From an uncultured Acetatifactor sp. (GTDB taxonomy: Bacteria; Bacillota; Clostridia; Lachnospirales; Lachnospiraceae), in contig CAJUFI010000003.1 of the NCBI GenBank assembly GCA_910585665.1, forward strand, positions 47,473-111,472: 64,000 nt of DNA. Direction: 5' to 3'. Shown one piece after another: positions 53,769 through 61,992 of the stretch (its first letter is position 1; every line of letters starts with the position of its first letter). The notes under the pieces are model-generated. The model made no database searches. It had not been told where the DNA came from and saw only the letters and a program-made list of their open reading frames with translations. The position numbers and the translations under genes are program-made.

Positions 53769-55781
53769 ATGAACGAGAACGGGAAGAAGAAAAGGGAATG
53801 GGTGAAGACGGCGGCGATTATTTTTCTGTCGGTGATGCTGGTGCTCACTTTTTTCTCTAACACCATCATGAACTATTCCCTGCCTGAGGTGGCCACGCAA
53901 TATGTGCAGTCGGGGACTATTACGGCCAAGATACGGGGATCGGGAGCCGTGGAGAGCGGAGATCCTTATAATGTGGAAGTGAAGGAGTCCAGGAAAGTCT
54001 CTCAGGTGGCGGTCAAGGTGGGAGATGAAGTGGAGAAGGATGATGTCCTGATGTATCTGGAGGACGCGGAGAGCGATGAGCTGAAGGAGGCCAGGGATAA
54101 GCTGGATGAAGCGAAGCACGCCTATACCGATGCGCTGCTTTCCGTGGATATTACGGCCGCGGATATCCAGGCCGCCAATGTAGGCATATCGGAGGAGTCG
54201 TACCGCAATCAGATCACGGCGGCGCAGAACGCTGTGACCGCGGCGGAGAATGCGGTGAAAGCGGCCCAGAACGAGGTGACCGCGGCCCAGAGACAGGTGG
54301 ATGAGCTGCAGAGGCAGTATGATGCCTTCGATACCCAGATTGCTATCACGCCGGAGAACAACGCGGACGTGACGGCGGAGACGAAGGCAAGGGATGACGC
54401 GAAGACCGCCTGGGATAACGCGGCATATGTGGCATCTGTCAGAAAGAATGAGCTGACCGCCAAGCAGATTGAGGTATCGGAGCTGAAAGCAAGGATTGCG
54501 CTGTTGGAAAGCAAGCTGCCTGTTCCGGAACCTTCGCCGAAACCGTCCGATGATGTCACAACAAATTCGCCTGGAACGACTACACCTCCAGAGGCTACGA
54601 AGATACCTGTAGAAAGTCCTGCACCAGAATCATCAGCAAGTCCTTCGCCTGCTCCGACAGGCTCTTCTGGGCAGAATGAATCAGTCCCTGTATCGAGCCA
54701 GCCGGAAAATAGCGAAGCAGCAAGTCAGTCTGGAGAGAACGGCAGCGTTGCTATGCTGAGCGAGTCCGGGGATATCGCCCAGCTGGAAAAGGAACTGGAA
54801 GAACTGAACAGACAGCTGCAGGCGGCCTCAGAGGCTGAAATCAATGCCCAGAGGGCATACGATGAAGCCAGCCTGGAAGAAACCAGAAGGAAAGAAGAAT
54901 ACGACAGGGCTGAGCAGCGGTTGGAAGAGAAGAAGAATTCCGGCAACACGGACTATATCATCTCCAACCTGAAACAGCAGCAGAGCGTCATAGACGGGCA
55001 GAAGAAACAGGCCCAGATTGTATTGGCGGAAAAACAAGCAGCCGTGACCGACAGGGAGAAGACCCTCTCCGATAAGCAGAAAGATCTGGAAGAACTGGCG
55101 TCCAGGATTGGCAAGGTATCCGGGCTGGAAGCAGCCCAGGAGGCTGTGGACAAAGCGCAGAAGCTGGTGGATGAACTGACGGAGAAATCGATTGATGCTA
55201 CTATCAAGGCGCCCGTAGCAGGTACTGTGACCACGCTGAACGTGGTGGCAGGGGAGAGCACTTCCCCGTCCGATCCCGTGGCCGTTCTGCAGCCGGCGGG
55301 CAAAGGGTATTCCCTGAGTTTTTCCGTCACCAACGAGCAGGCCAAGCGGCTGTCCGTGGGCGATGTGGCTGACTTGGTGAACGCCTGGAGATACGATGAC
55401 GTGACGGTGACTCTGGCTTCCATCAAGCCGGATACCAAGGAGCCCGGGCAGAAGAAGCTCCTGACTTTCGATGTCAGCGGCAATGTGACGGCCGGCCAGA
55501 CGCTGGACCTGTCTGTGGGCCAGAAGAGCGCCAACTATGACCTGATAGTGCCCAACAGCGCCATCCGTGAGGACAATAACGGCAAATTCATTCTGATTGT
55601 GGAATCCAAGCCGGGGCCTTTGAACACGCGCTATATCGCCACGCGTGTAGACGTGGAGGTACTGGCCAGCGATGACACCCAGTCCGCAATCAGCGCGGCG
55701 CTCTATGGCTACGAGTTCGTGATAACCACCTCCACAAAGCCTGTGGAGGCCGGCAAGCAGGTCAGACTGGCCGATGGGTGA
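53769..55781 (+). CDS. Membrane-fusion adaptor protein (HlyD/YknX-like) with P/S/T-rich insert
   Basis: A 670-residue envelope protein with an N-terminal membrane anchor (about 13-36). A biotinyl-lipoyl half-domain (TITAKIRGSGAVESGDPYNV, VGDEVEKDDVLMYLED, about 48-100) is followed by a coiled-coil arm (about 105-250), a Pro/Ser/Thr-rich insert (about 251-330) and a return coiled coil (about 335-470). The second lipoyl half is IKAPVAGTVTTLNVVAGEST (near 478), and beta-barrel domains follow. The layout matches periplasmic adaptors such as MacA and Bacillus YknX, though adaptors usually have 350-450 residues. The start follows AGAGGAAGAGAG. It lies 36 bases after the permease gene. Confidence 0.9.
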   Translation: MNENGKKKREWVKTAAIIFLSVMLVLTFFSNTIMNYSLPEVATQYVQSGTITAKIRGSGAVESGDPYNVEVKESRKVSQVAVKVGDEVEKDDVLMYLEDAESDELKEARDKLDEAKHAYTDALLSVDITAADIQAANVGISEESYRNQITAAQNAVTAAENAVKAAQNEVTAAQRQVDELQRQYDAFDTQIAITPENNADVTAETKARDDAKTAWDNAAYVASVRKNELTAKQIEVSELKARIALLESKLPVPEPSPKPSDDVTTNSPGTTTPPEATKIPVESPAPESSASPSPAPTGSSGQNESVPVSSQPENSEAASQSGENGSVAMLSESGDIAQLEKELEELNRQLQAASEAEINAQRAYDEASLEETRRKEEYDRAEQRLEEKKNSGNTDYIISNLKQQQSVIDGQKKQAQIVLAEKQAAVTDREKTLSDKQKDLEELASRIGKVSGLEAAQEAVDKAQKLVDELTEKSIDATIKAPVAGTVTTLNVVAGESTSPSDPVAVLQPAGKGYSLSFSVTNEQAKRLSVGDVADLVNAWRYDDVTVTLASIKPDTKEPGQKKLLTFDVSGNVTAGQTLDLSVGQKSANYDLIVPNSAIREDNNGKFILIVESKPGPLNTRYIATRVDVEVLASDDTQSAISAALYGYEFVITTSTKPVEAGKQVRLADG

Positions 55782-55809
55782 TGCGGCTAAGCGGAAATGA
55801 GGTAAGTGC

Positions 55810-57336
55810 ATGAAAAAAATAGTACTGGGCATAAGCGGGGGGCTTTCCTTTCTCGTTTTCCTTGTCCTGTTGATCGTCTCCAACAGCCTGGGGAGCAGCC
55901 AGCTCTCCCAGACTGCGGCGGAGCGGTGGAGCGACGACGGAAAGGCCTCGCAGATCAGCTGTTTTTTCTCTGTGGGTTCCGGAATCACGGAGGATGGGCT
56001 GCTTGAATTCGAACATACGGTGGACGGTGCGCTGGTGGATGCCTCCGTGGTTCAGGAATCGGTGAATCCCGGTGCCAGGCTTTGGGCGGACGCTTACAGC
56101 GCCGACGGCCAGGTGACGCTTTCCAATGACAAGACCAGCCTGACGGCGGACGCTATCGGCATCGGCGGTGATTTCTTCCTGTTTCATCCACTGACTTTGC
56201 TGAGCGGTTCTTATTTCTCCGGGAACGACCTGATGCAGGATTATTGCGTGATTGACGAGGACGCGGCCTGGCAGCTGTTCGGCTCCAACGATGTGGCGGG
56301 GATGATGATATACATCGGAGGCGTCCCCCATATCGTCACTGGCGTGGTACAGAGGCCTTCGGGCCGTCTGGCGGAAGCCGCCGGCCTGGACAGTACTTTG
56401 GTGTATGTGTCCTATCAGACGCTTACAGAGCTGGGCACCAGCCATGGCATCAATCACTATGAGATAGTGATGCCTAACCCCGTCACGGGTTTTGCGTACA
56501 ATTATGTCAAGGAAAAGCTGGGAAGCGATGAAAAAGAAGTGGAGGTCGTGGAGAACACTTCCCGCTATTCGATTCTTTCCAGGCTCCGGATGCTGGGGGA
56601 GTTCGGCACTCGTTCCATGAACGGCAAGGCCATCATCTATCCCTACTGGGAGAACATCGCCAGGGGATATGCCGACATCCTGGCTCTGCTGACCTTGTTC
56701 GGACTTCTGTTCCTTCTGTATCCGGTGGGACTGGCGTTGGTGTTCTTTGGTATCTGGTGGAGACATAAAGGCTGGACCATGAGGGATGTGTGGCACTGGA
56801 TTCAGGATTTCGCGGAGCGCCGCAGGGAAAAGCTGTGGGAAAGGCAGAAGAAAGGAAAGAAAGAGAAAAAGGAGAAGAAAGAAAAGAAAGAAAAGAAAGA
56901 AAAAAAGGAGAAGAAAGAAAAGAAGAAAAAAGAAAAGAAGAAAAAAGAAAAGAAGAAAAAAGAAAAGAAGAAAAAGAACCTTCGCGAGGACATCGGAGAC
57001 ATGTCCGAGGACAACGGCGGATTCAACGGGGAGATGCCTGAAGACGAAGAAATCGGCGAGGACGATGGATGGGAATCCGAAGAAGGGGACATGGAAGGCG
57101 AAGGAACATGGATGCCCGAAGACGAAGGTACCGGGGAGGATATCTGGGAACCGGAGGACGGAGGTTCATCGGAAGAAAGTGACAGGGACGGCAGCCTTGC
57201 CGGAGACAGGCTTTGGGCAGACTATGAGGACGAGGAGCCATCTGACGGCGCGCCGTCGGAGAAGCCGAAGGAAAAGAAAAGGCTTTTCCGGAAAAAGCGC
57301 GGGAAGAAGGAGCAGAACGTGGAGGGAGAAGTATGA
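55810..57336 (+). CDS. MacB periplasmic-core protein with two membrane segments and charged tail
   Basis: A 508-residue membrane protein. The first membrane segment (about 3-25) is followed by a MacB periplasmic core domain (about 30-285), recognisable by DYCVIDEDAAWQLFG and IYIGGVPHIVTGVVQ. A second hydrophobic region (about 286-317) leads to a cytoplasmic tail: a Lys/Glu tract (about 347-390, repeats of KEKK), an acidic stretch (about 394-480) and a short basic end. The usual MacB/FtsX core has four membrane segments; here only TM1 and one more region are present, so it is unlikely to transport alone. It could be a scaffold or sensor paired with the adaptor. The stop overlaps the next start. 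Confidence 0.82.
   Translation: MKKIVLGISGGLSFLVFLVLLIVSNSLGSSQLSQTAAERWSDDGKASQISCFFSVGSGITEDGLLEFEHTVDGALVDASVVQESVNPGARLWADAYSADGQVTLSNDKTSLTADAIGIGGDFFLFHPLTLLSGSYFSGNDLMQDYCVIDEDAAWQLFGSNDVAGMMIYIGGVPHIVTGVVQRPSGRLAEAAGLDSTLVYVSYQTLTELGTSHGINHYEIVMPNPVTGFAYNYVKEKLGSDEKEVEVVENTSRYSILSRLRMLGEFGTRSMNGKAIIYPYWENIARGYADILALLTLFGLLFLLYPVGLALVFFGIWWRHKGWTMRDVWHWIQDFAERRREKLWERQKKGKKEKKEKKEKKEKKEKKEKKEKKKKEKKKKEKKKKEKKKKNLREDIGDMSEDNGGFNGEMPEDEEIGEDDGWESEEGDMEGEGTWMPEDEGTGEDIWEPEDGGSSEESDRDGSLAGDRLWADYEDEEPSDGAPSEKPKEKKRLFRKKRGKKEQNVEGEV
56846..56978 (+). repeat. 133-base homopurine run encoding the Lys/Glu tract
   Basis: Every base from 56846 to 56978 is A or G, built from short AAAGAAA/GAAGAAAAAA units. 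The frame stays open. Such tracts are prone to slippage and can form triplexes. Confidence 0.9.
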
Positions 57337-59978
57337 AAAAGAATTGGTGGAAGCGGGCGCTTAGCATCGGCCTGGTCTTCGGCATGACAGCAGGTCTGTG
57401 CGCCTGCGGGGGAGGCAAGGGCCAGGACGCTTCTCTTGCGAAGGTGGGCGTCTATAAGATGCAGGAGTTCGACATGCCCGAGATTGATGGGGATGACTAT
57501 AATATCATCGCCACAACCCATAAGAACGGGAAAATCTACCTGATGATGCAGGTGCACCACTGGACGGAGGAAGGGAGCAGTGAGGATATCCGACTGCTGA
57601 CCATGGAGGATGACGGAACTGAGATAAAGATGACAACTCTGGAAATCCCGGAATGGGACTATCAGACCCCGGGGGCAGGATCCGTAGATATGCCGGTGAT
57701 GCCGCGCACGGAGACGGAGGGAGATGGCAACGGCGAGGCTGATTCGGAGGAGGACACCGGCTCTGACGATGCAGCTGATCCGGAAGAGGATACCGGCTCT
57801 GACGATGCAGCTGATCCGGAAGAGGACACCGGCTCTGACGATGCGGCTGATTCGGAAGAGAACACCGGCTCTGACGATGAGAATGATCCGGAAGGGGATA
57901 CCGGCTCGGGAGACGGGGAAAGTCCGGAGGACGAGAGGGAGCCCAACGCCCCGGATTCCGATGGGGAAATACCGGAAGGGGAAGAGGTCTGGGAGAATTC
58001 CTCCTATGAAAATTATAACATCGGCGCTGATGGGAATATCTATGCCATTCGGAGATACTATTACGAGAACTACTCCACTGAGACCTATACCCAGAAGGAC
58101 TATATCACCAGCTGGGGCATGGACGGGAAGCTTCTGCGGGAGACGGAGCTGGAGGGAATCCGGTCAGAGGAGGAATGGTCCTATATCAACACCATGACTG
58201 TGGCTCAGGATGGCACTGTCACGCTCATACTGTCCGGGGACACCCCCTGTAAAATGACAGTGGACGCCCAGGGAAATGTGTCCGAAAAGGTGCCTTTTTC
58301 CGAAGAGGTGGGGAAGATATTCTCCAACATTGACAGGATCATACAGAAAGAGGACGGCACGTTCCTGATAGTGTACTACGATGAGAATGACTATTCGAAG
58401 GAGTTCCTGGCTACCTTCGATCCAGCCACGGACAAAATGGGAGAGCCCCAGCCTATGCCTGGGAATTTCAGCTATGCGGGCTACAATGTCATGGGAACGG
58501 GGACCGATTTCGACCTGCTGTGCTGCAACAATTCCGGAGTCTACACTTACAAGGCAGGGGACGAGGATTGTGTCCAGAAGATGAGCTTCATCAATTCCGA
58601 CCTTAACATCAGCAGCTTCAACAGCCTGGTGGCAGTGGATGAGAATACTTTCGTGGGCGTGTTCTATGAAGATTACAATAATGGGCTGAAGGCCGGGCGC
58701 TTCACCTATGTGGATCCCAAGGACATTCCTGACAAAACCGTCCTGGTGCTGGCCGGGTCCTATATCGACGGCAACATGAAGAAGAGGGTCATCGAGTATA
58801 ACCGCAACAGCGATGAATACCGTATTGTGGTGAGGAGCTATGATTCGCTCAACTCTTATGATGACTGGCAGGCCGGTTACGGGCAGCTGAACAATGACAT
58901 CATCACGGGCAATATGCCGGACATCCTGATCACGACCGGGCTTCCTGTGGAGAACTATGTGGCTAAGGGTCTGCTGGAGGATGTGGGAAGCCTGATTGAG
59001 AAGGACGAGGAACTGTCCCAGACGGAATTTCTGCAGAACATATTCGATGCGTTCTCCGTGGACGGAAAGCTGTACTATGTGATTCCCAACTTCAATGTAA
59101 GCACCCTGATGGGCAAGAGCGCCATCGTAGGCGACAGAACCTCATGGACCATGGCGGAGATGTTGGAACTGCAGAACAGCCTGCCGGAGGGCACGAACAT
59201 GATTGGAGAGATGACCCGGTCGGGCTTTTTCCAGACGGCCATGCGGTTCTGCGGCAGCGATTTCGTCGACGTGAGCACGGGAAAATGTGATTTCGACTCC
59301 CAGAACTTCATCAGCATGATGGAGTATGCCAAGACGCTTCCCGAGGAGCTGAGCGAGGACTATTTCGGGGAAGACTACTGGGCGAACTATGAGTCCCAGT
59401 ACCGGGACGGGAGGACGATTCTCAGCAGCCTGAGCATCAGCAATATCCGTGACATCAATTACAGCGTGAACGGTTACTTTGGGGAGGATGTGTCCTACAT
59501 TGGATTCCCCACGGAGAACGGCAAGGGCTCTTATGCCATGGCCAACGAGTGCTATGCGATTTCAAGCAGGTCAAAGAACACGGAGGCGGCCTGGGAATTC
59601 CTGCGGTATTATCTGACGGAGGAGTACCAGTCGTCCTTACAGTGGGGATTGCCGGTACAGAAGAAATATTTTGACGAAAATGCGAAAAATGCCCTGGGAC
59701 GCCCTTTTTACATAGACGAGGAGGGCAACAAGCAGGAATATGACGAGAACTTCTACCTCAACGGGGAAGCGATCGTGTTGGATCCCCTGACCCAGGAGCA
59801 GGTGGATAAAGTGGTGTCCTTCATCCTGTCCATCGACAAATGCTACTATTACAATGAGGACATCATCAATATCGTCAACGAGGAGATGGATGCATTTTTC
59901 ACCGGGCAGAAATCAGCCCAGGAAGTGGCCAAGATTATCCAGAACAGGGCTCAGATTTACGTGAACGAGAACCGTTGA
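57333..59978 (+). CDS. Large solute-binding lipoprotein with acidic repeat insert (SBP2)
   Basis: An 881-residue surface lipoprotein, paralogous to the protein at 49381-51681. The signal peptide ends in LCAC with Cys25. A long N-terminal region (about 35-460) contains beta-strand-rich segments and an acidic insert (about 130-215) made of five 12-residue repeats (EEDTGSDDAADP type). The solute-binding fold starts near 465 (TVLVLAGSYIDGNMKKRVIE), and the C-terminus NIVNEEMDAFFTGQKSAQEV matches SBP1. Two SBPs may give the system two ligands or serve as two parts of one complex. The ATG overlaps the preceding stop by four bases, so the pair is translationally coupled. A terminator follows. Confidence 0.87.
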   Translation: MKKNWWKRALSIGLVFGMTAGLCACGGGKGQDASLAKVGVYKMQEFDMPEIDGDDYNIIATTHKNGKIYLMMQVHHWTEEGSSEDIRLLTMEDDGTEIKMTTLEIPEWDYQTPGAGSVDMPVMPRTETEGDGNGEADSEEDTGSDDAADPEEDTGSDDAADPEEDTGSDDAADSEENTGSDDENDPEGDTGSGDGESPEDEREPNAPDSDGEIPEGEEVWENSSYENYNIGADGNIYAIRRYYYENYSTETYTQKDYITSWGMDGKLLRETELEGIRSEEEWSYINTMTVAQDGTVTLILSGDTPCKMTVDAQGNVSEKVPFSEEVGKIFSNIDRIIQKEDGTFLIVYYDENDYSKEFLATFDPATDKMGEPQPMPGNFSYAGYNVMGTGTDFDLLCCNNSGVYTYKAGDEDCVQKMSFINSDLNISSFNSLVAVDENTFVGVFYEDYNNGLKAGRFTYVDPKDIPDKTVLVLAGSYIDGNMKKRVIEYNRNSDEYRIVVRSYDSLNSYDDWQAGYGQLNNDIITGNMPDILITTGLPVENYVAKGLLEDVGSLIEKDEELSQTEFLQNIFDAFSVDGKLYYVIPNFNVSTLMGKSAIVGDRTSWTMAEMLELQNSLPEGTNMIGEMTRSGFFQTAMRFCGSDFVDVSTGKCDFDSQNFISMMEYAKTLPEELSEDYFGEDYWANYESQYRDGRTILSSLSISNIRDINYSVNGYFGEDVSYIGFPTENGKGSYAMANECYAISSRSKNTEAAWEFLRYYLTEEYQSSLQWGLPVQKKYFDENAKNALGRPFYIDEEGNKQEYDENFYLNGEAIVLDPLTQEQVDKVVSFILSIDKCYYYNEDIINIVNEEMDAFFTGQKSAQEVAKIIQNRAQIYVNENR
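57741..57920 (+). repeat. Five tandem 36-base repeats in the SBP2 gene
   Basis: Units start at 57741, 57777, 57813, 57849 and 57885, each coding 12 residues of the D(S/P)EEDTGSDDAA type; the last two units diverge. The length is a multiple of three, so copy-number change keeps the frame. Confidence 0.9.
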
Positions 59979-60014
59979 CGGGAGGGCGTGGACAGGATAA
60001 CTGAAAAAGGCAGT

Positions 60015-60073
60015 GGGAGCCGCCGCGGGACGGATGACCGGCAGAGGTCATTTGTCAGCGGCGGCTCCCTTTT
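60015..60073 (+). terminator. Intrinsic terminator of the hybrid transporter cluster
   Basis: GGGAGCCGCCGC (60015-60026) pairs with GCGGCGGCTCCC (60058-60069), followed by TTTTGTCGTC. On the other strand the hairpin is also near the end of the minus-strand peptidase unit. Confidence 0.85.
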
Positions 60074-60120
60074 GTCGTCTACAGAGGGAGCTCCCGGCGT
60101 TCACCCAAAGCCCCGGCTGG

Positions 60121-60576
60121 TCAATCCAAGGTCAGGGGAATCCCTTTCCTGGCCATGTGGGCCTCCGGCGTCAGTTCGTGGCCGTGCTCCCGGAGCCATT
60201 TCCGATACTCCCTGTACTCCGGCATGACGCTGGCCACCATGTCCCAGAAATCTTTGGAATGGTTCATGTGGGTCAGATGGCATAGCTCATGGACCACCAC
60301 ATAGTCCAGTATCACTGACGGAGCGAATATCAGCCGGTAATTGAAGGACAGAGTGCCCCTGGAGGAGCAGCTGCCCCAGCGGCTCTTCTGATCCCGGACA
60401 GTGATGGACGTGTAGCAGCCGCCTGTGGTTCGATGATAATAGGACACCCGGCTCTCGAACCGCGCCCGGGCGGCTTCCCGGTATCTTTTTTCCATTGTCA
60501 TGAGGCGCCTGCTTTCCGCGGCGCTCAGGTTTTCTTTTTGCGCTGCCATCTTCTCTCCTGTGCCCTTGCGGCTCAT
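60121..60576 (-). CDS. YgjP-like (DUF45) zinc metallopeptidase
   Basis: A 151-residue cytoplasmic protein of the M48-related DUF45/YgjP family. The zinc motif is VVHELCHLTHMNHSKDFW (about 95-112), with HExxH and the third His in NHS. SRWGSCSSRGTLSFNYRL just before it is a strong family signature. It is shorter than typical members (about 230), lacking part of the usual N-terminal region. The start ATG overlaps the stop of the cation transporter by four bases, so the two are coupled; ATG 60549 is an alternative. The family is still poorly characterised. Confidence 0.85.
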   Translation of the reverse strand: MSRKGTGEKMAAQKENLSAAESRRLMTMEKRYREAARARFESRVSYYHRTTGGCYTSITVRDQKSRWGSCSSRGTLSFNYRLIFAPSVILDYVVVHELCHLTHMNHSKDFWDMVASVMPEYREYRKWLREHGHELTPEAHMARKGIPLTLD

Positions 60577-61739
60577 ACCATCTGTTTATCTATGTCTATC
60601 ACGGCGAAGTAGTTTGGATTGTCCTTTTGGATTCGTTTCCTGATGCAGTCGGCCAGTTCCCTGTCGGACAGGCGGAAGTCGTAGGGGGCCGCCACATCGA
60701 AAATCAGATTGGTGTGGGTGGGGCCGGTGACGATGCGGAAATCGTGCATGGTGAGGCTTGCATCGATTTCGGCCAGGTAGCCTTTCACAAGGAGCTGCAG
60801 CCTGGAGGTCTCCTCATCGCCGGTGCAGACCGGATCCATATGTATCACGGCATGGCAGTTCAGGCTGTCCCGCAGTTCATGCTCGATGGTGTCGATGGTG
60901 TCGTGGAGGGCCAGAATCTCGCCGTCCGCCGGGACTTCCGCGTGGAGGGAAATCAGGACTCTGCCGGGGCCGTAATTGTGCACGATCAGGTCGTGGGTCC
61001 CCAGCACCTCCTCATGGGCCATGACGATGTCGGTGATCTGCCGGACGAATTCCTTCTCAGGCGCCTGCCCCAGCAGAGGGCTGATGGTGTCCTTGGCAGC
61101 TTCGTATCCCGCGCGGCAGATGAACAGCCCCACCAGCACGCCGCACCACCCATCGATGTGCAGCCCCGTAAAATGGGAGACTACCGTGGCCGCCAGCACG
61201 GCTGCTGTGGCCAGCATATCGCTGAAGGAGTCTGTGGCGGTGGCGGCCATGGCCGTGGAATCCAGCTTTCTCCCCAGACTGCGGTTGTAAAGGAACATGT
61301 AGCCTTTCACCAGGATGGAGACCGCCAGGATTGCCAGCGCCACCGGGGAAAAGGCCAGCTCCTCGGGATGGAGGATCTTGGAGGCGGATTCCTTCAGGAG
61401 CTCCAGGCCCATCAGCAGGATGACGATGGACACCAGCAGGCCGGATACGTACTCAATGCGCCCATGCCCGAAAGGGTGGTGGGGATCCGGTTTCTGGCCC
61501 GCCATTTTGAAGCCGATCAGGGTGATGATGGAGGAACCCGCATCGGAGAGGTTGTTGAAGGCGTCCGCGGTGATTGCGATGGAATTGCACAGGACGCCTG
61601 CCAGGAATTTCCCGGCAAAGAGGCAGAGGTTCAGGAAGATTCCCATAGCTCCGCACAGGATGCCGTAAGCCTGTCGGACGGCAGGATCCTTCGTATCGTT
61701 CTGATTCCGGATAAAGATCCGGGCTAACAGTGAAACCAT
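60573..61739 (-). CDS. Cation diffusion facilitator (FieF/ZitB-like)
   Basis: A 388-residue membrane protein that exports divalent metal ions such as Zn2+, Fe2+ or Mn2+ in exchange for protons. Six membrane segments are visible. The transport-site motifs are ADAFNNLSDAGSS (about 58-70) and ATDSFSDMLAT (about 164-174), with Asp residues in both; the HPFGHGRIEY loop lies between. The usual His in the first motif is Ala-Asp-type, so metal specificity may differ from ZitB. The C-terminal cytoplasmic domain (about 215-388) is longer than in FieF, and its last 90 residues look like an added domain. It is the first gene of a two-gene minus-strand unit. Confidence 0.92.
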   Translation of the reverse strand: MVSLLARIFIRNQNDTKDPAVRQAYGILCGAMGIFLNLCLFAGKFLAGVLCNSIAITADAFNNLSDAGSSIITLIGFKMAGQKPDPHHPFGHGRIEYVSGLLVSIVILLMGLELLKESASKILHPEELAFSPVALAILAVSILVKGYMFLYNRSLGRKLDSTAMAATATDSFSDMLATAAVLAATVVSHFTGLHIDGWCGVLVGLFICRAGYEAAKDTISPLLGQAPEKEFVRQITDIVMAHEEVLGTHDLIVHNYGPGRVLISLHAEVPADGEILALHDTIDTIEHELRDSLNCHAVIHMDPVCTGDEETSRLQLLVKGYLAEIDASLTMHDFRIVTGPTHTNLIFDVAAPYDFRLSDRELADCIRKRIQKDNPNYFAVIDIDKQMV

Positions 61740-61774
61740 AATACATGCTCCCGTTTTTATTTTATATCTGGTCT

Positions 61775-61803
61775 AGTATATCAATAGAGAGAGGGAAATG
61801 CAA
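61775..61803 (-). promoter_or_regulatory. Predicted sigma-A promoter for the cation transporter unit
   Basis: On the minus strand TTGCAT (61803-61798) and TATACT (61780-61775) are 17 bases apart, giving a leader of about 30 bases. Confidence 0.72.
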
Positions 61804-61860
61804 GAGCGCGACGGCTTTCCGGTGAAAAAATAGCGGTGAAAAATAGCAGAAAAGAAGGTA

Positions 61861-61889
61861 TTGCACGGGAATGAAATTCAGTGTATAAT
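61861..61889 (+). promoter_or_regulatory. Predicted sigma-A promoter for gpmI
   Basis: TTGCAC (61861-61866) and TATAAT (61884-61889) have a 17-base spacer; the leader before ATG 61993 is about 95 bases. Confidence 0.78.
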
Positions 61890-61992
61890 CTCCATAAAGT
61901 GTGGAAATCATTACCTTTCACAGAGACAGAAAAAAGTGGTCCCCAGTCCCCGGGAGAGCGGGCTGGCCCAGGATACAGTGAGGAGAGCGGAT

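Noticed and set aside
56850..56988. Possible frameshift in the Lys/Glu tract
   Set aside because: The frame stays open through the tract into an acidic tail and on to a coupled ATGA overlap with the next gene, so the sequence as read is consistent.
57741..57920. CRISPR-like repeat array
   Set aside because: The 36-base units are directly adjacent with no spacers and are in-frame coding repeats.
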